From: CAYFUR01 sp964346275
GTDB taxonomy: Bacteria; Sumerlaeota; Sumerlaeia; SLMS01
NCBI GenBank assembly: GCA_964346275.1
Contig: CAYFUR010000062.1
Location: forward strand, 1 to 21,285
Reading direction: 5' to 3'
Length of the DNA: 21,285 bases
Shown one piece after another: positions 7,367 through 15,500 of this stretch. Numbering within the stretch: the stretch's first letter is position 1; each line of letters opens with the position of its first letter. The position numbers and the translations under genes were made by a program. The notes beneath the pieces were generated by a model. That model saw only the letters and a list, made by a program, of their open reading frames with translations. It had not been told where the DNA came from and searched no databases.

Positions 7367-9913
7367 CTAATAAAGGTCCTTGCGAACACAAAAGACATAT
7401 TGGGTTCCCGACGCGCCCCCCCAGACCTCGCGCAGGATGAGGTAGCGCCAAATCCGCCGCCATTCCTGTTTCGCTTCGTACGCCTGTCCGGCCTGTGGCG
7501 ATGAATCGAGATAGTGGCCAGGAATCAGCATCTTCCAGATATCGACCATGCGCTGATTCTCCAGCGACCGTGGCTGCCAGAAGCGGATCGCGGAGCCCAC
7601 GAAGGTGTGGTATTTCTCTTCGATTTCGGGAACACCGCGCAGGTGGCTTTGCTTCACGAAAAGGAATTCATAATCCTGATCAACGAATTGCGTGGGATCC
7701 TTGGCTTCGTGCCATTCCACCTCGCGCAGATACCAGCGCACCGCCCAGACCACCGGATCGGTGGCCACGCCGACCCGCAGATCCTTTTCCCGTGTGGGAT
7801 CGTTGTTGTGAAGGTGCCAGGCCGGCACTCCGTTTTCCATACGAATGGGAGCGATTTCCCGATAGTCGAGAACGAATTGGCTGTGCTCGGCCAGGTCGCG
7901 GGGAATCGGGCCATAGACCATGCGCTCGCGCGGATCATCGGCATTGTAGAAGTTGAGGTTGATCGCGGCCTTCGCATTCCACAAAAGCAGAAAGCCAAGA
8001 AAACCGGCGAAAATCAAACGGGGCCCTCTCCCCCGGAGGCGGAGCAGGAACTCGTCCGCATAGCTCGCCGCGAGGAGAATCAACGGCAGCATGGCATGGA
8101 TGCCAACCTGGGGAACAGCCTCGCGGGCGTAGCTGGCGGCTCCCGTCGCGGTGACGGTCCACCAGATGAGAAAGGCCCGGAATCGGCGGCCGCGGGAAAG
8201 CTCGAGCCACGTATAGACAGTGGCAAAGAAAATCAAAACCAAGACAATGCCGAGAGAAGCGCCGCCGTCAAAATTGAACTGGATTTCCATCATCTCCCAG
8301 AGGTTGACATGCTGATTTGACAGCTCCACGGGCTTGCCCTCACGAAAGAGCGGCCGCCGCAAGACGCCATGCCAGGCCTCGCTGTTAAAGAAAGCGATCG
8401 CATACCCAACGAGCCCGAAGAACCCCAGCGGGACGAGAACCCTCGCGGACCGGGGAAGAACCAGAATCGCGGCTCCGATCAATGCGCCATAAAGGATCAG
8501 TTTCTTGAGAAAGGGGACGTTCACAGCAACCAGGCTTGCGCCGGGAAGCGGCTCGATCTGGAGGCCGGAGAACATCATGTGATGAAAGCCCGCCACGGCG
8601 ATGAGCATCAGAAAAAAGGCGATTCCGAGGATCCGGCGGGAAGGCAGGCGAAAGAGCCCGCCGAACCACGCGGCTGTGACCAGGAGCACCGCCGGAAGCT
8701 CGTAGAGCAGCATATTCAACAGGTGCTGGTGAAACGGGCCGCCGATGCGCCCCCACTCGTGCTGTCCGCCCCAGTAGGACCAGGTCTTCTCGTATATCTC
8801 GAAAAAGCCCATGGGATGCTGGAAACCGGTGGTGAAGAGCCAAAGATAGAGAAAGAGGCCGAAGGACCCGGCTCCCAGCACATGCCAGCGCGCCTCGAAG
8901 GTTCGGTTCCAGAACGCGGCGGTGAGCTGGCGAGCTCCCACGCGATGGCGCACGGCCCAGCGGAAGAGAGAGAAGACCCCGCAGAGGCCGAGAAACAGAC
9001 CGATATACAAAGCACGCCAGAATTGGCCGGATCGAAGCGCAGGCCCTGCATCCGGAGCGTCCTGGGGACCGATTTGCATCCAACCTAAAGCGAGAGGGAC
9101 CGAGCGGATGTCTTTCAACACCCAGTCGTGGCCGATGGCTCGCACCACATCATCATCGTATTCCAGGCCTTCAAACACTTGCGTGATAATGAGAAGGATA
9201 ACCGTCCAGGTGATCAGCGCGGGCCAAACCGGATTGGGAAATCGCGGCAACCGGCCTTGATGATCCGGCCTGGCCTTGCCCTCGAAAAGGCCCGCGAGCA
9301 GATCCTGCAGAAGCAGCAGAATGAAAAAAGTGAAAATGGAAAAATAGAGAAAGAGGCTGCTTTCCTTGTTGGTGAAGAGGACCACGCAGCCAATGAAGGC
9401 GCTGGCGAGCCAGGCGGGACGGCGGGAGCGCCACCACCAGGCGAGACTGGTCACAATCCAGAGCGTGGTGAACAGATAGAGCGCATCGTTGCGGAAAAAG
9501 CGCTGATAATACAGAATACCCGGCGAAACTGTATAGAACGCCAGCGCAATCCAGGTTCCAACGCGGCCCAGCCAGGGCCGGAGCCCGTATATCCAGAAGA
9601 ACCCGCCGATACCCAGTAACGCACAACCCAGCCGCATCGTGAAGGTGGTAGAGCCAAACAGGTGAAAGATGAGCGCCTGGAGGTGAAGCATCGCCGGGCC
9701 ATGAAGGATCGGCAAGTATTGGTAGGACCAGGATTCGTAGAGCTGGAAATGCGTATAGTAGACGAAGAGGCCTTCGTCGTGCATGATCGCTTTCCACTCG
9801 AGATTCATCAGCCGAAGGAGGCAGCAAATGAAGAAAATCGAGGCGAGCAGGGCCCAGCGCCAGACCTCCTGGGTCCGCCATCCGGGCTGGGGGTGGATTT
9901 GCCTCTTCTCCAT
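7367..9913 (-). CDS. Agl23-like GT-C membrane protein (TIGR03663 family), copy 2 of tandem pair
   Basis: The 848-aa polytopic protein resembles the PMT/ArnT-type GT-C glycosyltransferases that move sugars from lipid carriers at the outer face of the membrane. The first TM helix (about 20-37) is followed by MHDEGL, with the Asp-Glu pair (D46-E47) expected in the first outer loop, and LHGP at residues 70-73. DE and HGP are, as I recall, the invariant features of TIGR03663. Further TM helices run to about residue 630. The last ~200 residues are soluble and end in RIWRYLILRE and RKDLY, shared with the neighbouring copy. The start ATG at 9913 lies 8 nt after the stop of the upstream paralogue and has only a weak Shine-Dalgarno, so coupled translation is likely. 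Enzymatic activity is not established for the family. Confidence 0.85.
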   Translation of the reverse strand: MEKRQIHPQPGWRTQEVWRWALLASIFFICCLLRLMNLEWKAIMHDEGLFVYYTHFQLYESWSYQYLPILHGPAMLHLQALIFHLFGSTTFTMRLGCALLGIGGFFWIYGLRPWLGRVGTWIALAFYTVSPGILYYQRFFRNDALYLFTTLWIVTSLAWWWRSRRPAWLASAFIGCVVLFTNKESSLFLYFSIFTFFILLLLQDLLAGLFEGKARPDHQGRLPRFPNPVWPALITWTVILLIITQVFEGLEYDDDVVRAIGHDWVLKDIRSVPLALGWMQIGPQDAPDAGPALRSGQFWRALYIGLFLGLCGVFSLFRWAVRHRVGARQLTAAFWNRTFEARWHVLGAGSFGLFLYLWLFTTGFQHPMGFFEIYEKTWSYWGGQHEWGRIGGPFHQHLLNMLLYELPAVLLVTAAWFGGLFRLPSRRILGIAFFLMLIAVAGFHHMMFSGLQIEPLPGASLVAVNVPFLKKLILYGALIGAAILVLPRSARVLVPLGFFGLVGYAIAFFNSEAWHGVLRRPLFREGKPVELSNQHVNLWEMMEIQFNFDGGASLGIVLVLIFFATVYTWLELSRGRRFRAFLIWWTVTATGAASYAREAVPQVGIHAMLPLILLAASYADEFLLRLRGRGPRLIFAGFLGFLLLWNAKAAINLNFYNADDPRERMVYGPIPRDLAEHSQFVLDYREIAPIRMENGVPAWHLHNNDPTREKDLRVGVATDPVVWAVRWYLREVEWHEAKDPTQFVDQDYEFLFVKQSHLRGVPEIEEKYHTFVGSAIRFWQPRSLENQRMVDIWKMLIPGHYLDSSPQAGQAYEAKQEWRRIWRYLILREVWGGASGTQYVFCVRKDLY

Positions 9914-9921
9914 GATCCGGC

Positions 9922-12504
9922 TCAGTAAAGGTCTTTGCGGAAGCAGAAGATATATTCAAAGCTGCTGATGGATGGAACCGTCCGGCCCGTGCCCTCGAAG
10001 GTCTCGCGCAGAATGAGATAGCGCCAGATACGCCCCCAGTCCTGTTTGGCTTCGAAGGCCTGGGAAGCCTCCGGGGAAGAATCCAGATAGTGGCCCGGGA
10101 TGAACTCCTTCCAGATATTCAAGAGGGAAACCGTGCTGATGCGATTCGGCGTCCAGAAGGTGGTGCCGCGTCCGCGGAGAATGCGGTATTCTTCTTCGAG
10201 TTGCGGATACTTGTTCCGATCCTCCACGGCCAGGAAAAGGAAGTCGTATTCTTCCTCAATGGCCCGGCTTGGATCGGAACCTTCTTCATAGGCGATGTCG
10301 CGGAAATACCATTTCGCCGGCCAGGAAACCTGGTCCAAGGGCTTAATGAAAATCTGGACGTCCTTGTGGCGCTCGGCATCGTTGTAATTCTGATAGGCGT
10401 AAGGCGTGCCCCCCTCCATGCGGAGCGAAGCGATCTTTGTATAGTCGCGCACAAACATCATGTGGGATTTCACGTCGGGGTTGCTCGGTCCATAGACCAT
10501 GCGTTCGCGCGGATCGCTGGGGTTTTCAAAATTCAGATTGAAGCATGCCTTCACATTCCAAAGCGCCAGAACCGCCATACCGATATAGACGCCGCGCCTG
10601 AGCATGGGTTGGGGATTGGAGGCCACGAATCGGTTGAAGTAGCTGGCCGCGAGGAGAATGACCGGCATCATGGCGTGGATGCCGACCTGGGGGACGGCCT
10701 CCCGGGCGTAGCTGGCGGATCCCAGCATCGTGACAAACCACCAGACGAGGAAAGCGTGGAACCGCTCGCCGCGCTGGAGCGCGTACCATGTATAGATCGT
10801 GGCAAAGAATATCAGGACCAGAACAATCGCCAGCGATGTTCCGCCGTCGAAATTAAATTCGACCTCCATCAGGCGTTCGAGCGTCACATGGCCGCCCATC
10901 ATCTCCACCTTATCCCCATCGCGATAGACTTTGCTGTCCATCAGTGTTTGCCACCATGGACGGACAAAGTATCCAATGGAAAAAATCACGAGAGCCGCAA
11001 GCGACGCGGGCAGCAGAACGCGCCCGGCCCTGGGAAGCAGTAAAGTCACCACTCCGCAGGCCAGTCCCGCAAAGAAGATGTATTTCAGGTAATTCACGTC
11101 GGCGTCCACGATACCGCGCCCTGGTGTTTGCACCTGAAGGCCGCTGAAGAGGAGCTTGTGGAATGCTCCCACGGCAACAATCATCAGGAGGAACGCTACG
11201 CCGGTGGTGTGCGACCATTTCACCCGGAAAAGGCCGATGATCCACGCCGTCAGGACGATTAACGCAGCGGGCAGCTCGTAAACCAGAATGTTGAGCATGT
11301 GCTGGTGAAAGGGGCCCTGGATGCGGCCGAGCTCATGCTGGCCGCCCCAGTAGGCCCAGGTATCCTGATAGATTTCGAAGAACCCGATCTCGAACTTGAA
11401 AAACGTCGTATAGATCGCCAGATAAAAGGCGGCGGAGAAAGCAAGTGCTCCGAGCAGGTAGTATCTCGCATCGTATATGCGCTTCCAAATGGATGGAAGG
11501 AACTCGGTCCGGCCTATGCGATGATCGACGGCGACTTTCAGGACGAAACCGGCGATCAATGTCCCAATGAACAAAGCCGCGTAAAACAGGCGCCAGAACA
11601 TGCCGCTCGCTGCCGCGCCCGCTTCCCGGGCCGCCTGGGGAGACAGCTCGGTCCACCCGAGCGCCAAGGGAATCGATCGCACGTCGCGCAGCGCCCAGTC
11701 GTGGCCGAGGAGTTGCCGCTCCGAGCTCGTCAAGCTCAGGCGCAAGCCTTCGAAAACCTGGGTCAGCACCAATGTCGCGCCGCCTGCGGCAAGCACCATG
11801 ATCCAGGGGGAGGCGGGGAACCGGGGAATTTTCTCGAGGAGATTGGCGCGCCTGGCATCCTTTCCTTCCAGAAAATACGCCACCAGGTCGTGGATCACGA
11901 CCAGGAGCACGAACGTTCCGATCGTGAAGTAGATGAAAACCGCGCTTGCCTTGGTGTTAAACAATGCCGCCGCGCCGATCACCGAGGAAGCGGCCCAGCG
12001 GCCATCGCGGGTTCGCCACCAGTTGGCGAGGCTCGCAATGATCCAGAGAGAGTTGAACAGGTAGAGCGAATCCTGGTGGAAGAAGCGGTGGAAGAAAGAG
12101 ATGCCCGGCGCGATCGCATAGAACCCCAGGGCGAACCAGGTGCCCGCTTCGCCGAGCCAGTAGCGGAGTTTCCAAATCCAGAAGAACCCGAAGACTCCGA
12201 GCAACGCCGCACCGAGCCGAACCGTGTAATTCGAATCACCAAAAAGATGGAACACGATGTTTTGTATATGCAGCATCAGCGGCCCATGGAGGATCGGCTG
12301 ATAGCGGTAACTGACGTTTTGGTAAAGGTCGTAGTAAGTGTAGTTGGTGAACAGCAGTTCGTCGTGCATCATCGTCTTCAAGTCGAGGTCCCAAAGACGC
12401 ACGAAAGCGCAGAGAGCGAAAAGCCCGAAGAAAATCACGATGCGAACGCGCCGCTGGAACGGATCGTCGCAGAATTCTTTGAGGGAGCCCGCGGCGGAAC
12501 TCAT
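9922..12504 (-). CDS. Agl23-like GT-C membrane protein (TIGR03663 family), copy 1 of tandem pair
   Basis: The 860-aa paralogue of the gene at 7367-9913 aligns with it along its whole length. Family marks are MMHDEL (D48-E49) in the first outer loop and ILHGP (71-75). Other blocks shared between the copies are FFEIYQDTWAYWGGQHELGR, the segment SYAREAVPQVGIHAM, DPRERMVYGP, PGHYLDSS and the C-terminal RKDLY. Some 12-13 TM helices precede a soluble C-terminal domain of about 200 residues. The ATG at 12504 overlaps the stop of the DUF2298 gene (ATGA), with GGAGG (plus-strand 12514-12518) 9 nt upstream. The likely role is transfer or handling of lipid-linked sugars together with the DUF2298 partner. 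This is family context, not proof. Confidence 0.86.
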   Translation of the reverse strand: MSSAAGSLKEFCDDPFQRRVRIVIFFGLFALCAFVRLWDLDLKTMMHDELLFTNYTYYDLYQNVSYRYQPILHGPLMLHIQNIVFHLFGDSNYTVRLGAALLGVFGFFWIWKLRYWLGEAGTWFALGFYAIAPGISFFHRFFHQDSLYLFNSLWIIASLANWWRTRDGRWAASSVIGAAALFNTKASAVFIYFTIGTFVLLVVIHDLVAYFLEGKDARRANLLEKIPRFPASPWIMVLAAGGATLVLTQVFEGLRLSLTSSERQLLGHDWALRDVRSIPLALGWTELSPQAAREAGAAASGMFWRLFYAALFIGTLIAGFVLKVAVDHRIGRTEFLPSIWKRIYDARYYLLGALAFSAAFYLAIYTTFFKFEIGFFEIYQDTWAYWGGQHELGRIQGPFHQHMLNILVYELPAALIVLTAWIIGLFRVKWSHTTGVAFLLMIVAVGAFHKLLFSGLQVQTPGRGIVDADVNYLKYIFFAGLACGVVTLLLPRAGRVLLPASLAALVIFSIGYFVRPWWQTLMDSKVYRDGDKVEMMGGHVTLERLMEVEFNFDGGTSLAIVLVLIFFATIYTWYALQRGERFHAFLVWWFVTMLGSASYAREAVPQVGIHAMMPVILLAASYFNRFVASNPQPMLRRGVYIGMAVLALWNVKACFNLNFENPSDPRERMVYGPSNPDVKSHMMFVRDYTKIASLRMEGGTPYAYQNYNDAERHKDVQIFIKPLDQVSWPAKWYFRDIAYEEGSDPSRAIEEEYDFLFLAVEDRNKYPQLEEEYRILRGRGTTFWTPNRISTVSLLNIWKEFIPGHYLDSSPEASQAFEAKQDWGRIWRYLILRETFEGTGRTVPSISSFEYIFCFRKDLY

Positions 12505-15500
12505 GGCACCTGTCCTCCGCCTGGCTGATACTCAAAATCCGCGGGAACACGGTAAATCCGCGTCGGCTGATCCACGGACCGCTCGCTGGGCAGGATCGAC
12601 TCTTCCGACGAAGAATCGTAGACCTCTTCGAAGCCCCATTCCTCCAGCCTGGCCCTCAGATCGTCCGCCCCTCCGTTCGTTTGTTCCTGGAAGAACACCC
12701 GCTCAAGCTGGCCTTCGATCACGTAATCAATGCCATAGAAGCCGTATAGCTCCTTTGCGGATTCCAGATCGGTGACTGTATACATCGCCTGGGCGTCTTC
12801 CAGCATCTTCGCCATGAGAGCATTCATGGAGACGCTCTGCCGATCGATCGTGTCCGACATGCGGTACAGCTCTGTCAGTGTCGCCTCGGGAAAAATCTGG
12901 CGAAGAATCTCCATGCGGCCATCGCCTTCGGCGAGGCGAAGCGCCCGTTCCGTCCGTTCTTCGATCCGGCCCTCGAATTCGCCGACGATGCGAACGAGGA
13001 GGGGCTGGAGACGCGGCAGCCGGTCCGCCTGCTCGATCGCTTCCTGCATCTGGCCAAGCTGCTCATCGGTGGAGGCGGGATACCACGCCAGCAGGATGTT
13101 TTTCCGCTCCTCGCGGCTCATGTCGTAGAGGACCTGTTCTTCCTCCGGAGAGAAGTCTTTCGGCGGGCCGCCCATGATCGAGGCGAACCGCCCCTTCAAG
13201 TCCGTCAAGGTGTCTATATTCTCGTAATACCACTCGCGCATTTCCACGGGAGCGCTGATGGCCCGGCCGCGCCACTGATGCTGGTGGTGTTTCCATCCAA
13301 TGATGGTTTCCAGTCCGGTGCCAGTGGACATGCGACCGACGTGTGTATAGGCGTTTTCACCGGCGCGTTCGAGGATACGCGCCTCTGCATCGAGATTGTC
13401 CTGGGCCCAGACCATCGCCTTGTAGTCCTGGCGATAGCGCGGGAATTCCTTCAGGTGGTCCAGCGCGTCGAGGGTGCGCACCATGTAAAGATTTCGCTGG
13501 GTCGACCGGGCTTCCGGTGTATCAGCAATGGGCCAGGTAAAGAAGCCCCGGGTGCGGGTGGCCGTGGACGCATATGGATAGTAGAGGCCGACAAAGAGAA
13601 GAACCAGCGCCGCGGCAGCCGCGGGCCAGTGGCTGATGATGCGGCTGACTCCCGAAGCAAGCGCGCGGATGAGGCGCCCACCGCTCTTCTTCTCTTCATA
13701 CATGATGAAGGACAAGACGACGGCGGCGGTTGCGATCATAAAGAGGATAAACCACGTCTGGGCCATCCACTCCGGTAAGACTTGCTGCAGCAGCATGGGC
13801 ACGCCGATCCCACCGAGGATAATCAGGAGCCAGAGTTCCGTGCTGAAGAGCACTTCCTTGGGAGAGCGGAAGCGCACGCGGAACCGCCCGAGCAGTTCGC
13901 GTACAGAGACGACCATTCCGCCGGCAAAAATGGCCCAGAGGGGATAATAGATTTTGAAGGGCGTATTATAGCGTTCGTAGTTGCCGCCGTAATCGTCATC
14001 GAAGTGCAGCGCTTCCACAAACCAGGTCCAGAAAAAAGCCACCGCGAGAAAGGCCCAGATGGGGCCCTCGGCGCGGCGCCGGAAGGCGAAGGCGTAATAG
14101 AGAGAGAGAACCATGAAACCGAGAGAGAAGGCCCCGACCCAATAGCCAAGGTAATTCCGCGCCAGCGCGGCGATGGCAACAGCGATCATTCCCACCATGA
14201 AGGAGAAACCAGGCGGCTGTTTCCGGCCCGCGCGGAAGAATCGGCCTGCGATCAATACAACAATCGGAATCAGAAAAACGCCCCAGTGGACAATGAAGTC
14301 GCGCAGATCCGTGCGAAGCCCCTGGGGAAACGGATTGATCGGCGAAGCCATCCAGAAAGCGCGCCAGAAATTGGACGCGCCCAGGGTCAAGTCCCAGGAC
14401 AGAAAGGGCGGCATGATGTCGTAGAACATGGTTTTTTCCGGCAGGAGCGGAGACTGGAAGAAGAACTTGAACGGGAGGATGAAGAATAACGAGAGGCCGC
14501 CGACAAGCGCATAGACGCCGCCCGCGCTATACCACCAGTTGGACGTCTGCGAGGCGCGTGGCAAAGTCCACATCGCTGAAACACCGGAAAGAATGACGAA
14601 GAAGAGCAAATCCCGGAAAGCGATGGCAAAGGCGGGCTGGGGATTCGGCCCTCCGCGGCCCGCCGCGAAGAAAGGCGCTGCGAGGATCACCAGGCAGGCC
14701 AGCAGCGAAGCGATTGTTGCGGGCAGCCAGCGGAAACGGCTGCTGAAGAAGACAGGCCCCGCGGGTATACCGGCGGCAAGAATCAAGACGGCGAGAAGAA
14801 AGAATTTGTAGTTCTGGAAGAGCGGCGTCACGTAGGGAATGGAGTTATAGAGGAGCCCCACAATCAGGGAAAGCAAAACGATGAACCCGGCAAATCCCAC
14901 CCAGGTCCAGAGATCGGATGGCCGTACTCCCTTTCGAGCGATGATGATGACGAGCCCATAGAGAGGCGCCAGCACCACCGCGTCCCAGATATTCACGGGA
15001 AAAACGGCGCCGATAAAGAAGGCCATGGCGAGCAGTTCGGGCCAGCTTCGCCGGAAGAACTCAAAATCTCCCCGCTTGAGGCGCGAGTTCTTTCTCAGGA
15101 AGGAAAGGCAGGCGCTGAGCGCGAGGAGCGCGTAAGGAATTGCCATATGATGGGGGTGCAAATCGCCAAGAATCGCGCTGAAGTAAGGGAATTCGGTGAT
15201 TGTGCCGGCCTCTTTGACACCCGGCGGGGTCCCCTTAATGATGCGGCTGGAATCCCAGAAATTCACATAGGCGATGTTCTGTGGCGAGAACTGAATCTGG
15301 TCGATCGTTGGATTTCTGCGAATTTCGGGCAACTCGCCGTCAAAGTATTCCAGCACGATTTGATTCACGTTGAACTGGAACGCTTCCTGGGCACGGCGAA
15401 GGTCGGCCAAAAGGGCAGCCTGCTGGCTGTTTCGCTGGCCGGTGAATTGATCGGCCGCCTTTGACAAATCCGCGAGAAGACGAGCCACTTGCGCAAAAGA

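Noticed and set aside
11299..12528. 409-codon plus-strand frame opposite an Agl23-like gene
   Set aside because: Low-complexity Glu/Arg/Gly translation, antisense to a protein with conserved paralogue and family motifs.
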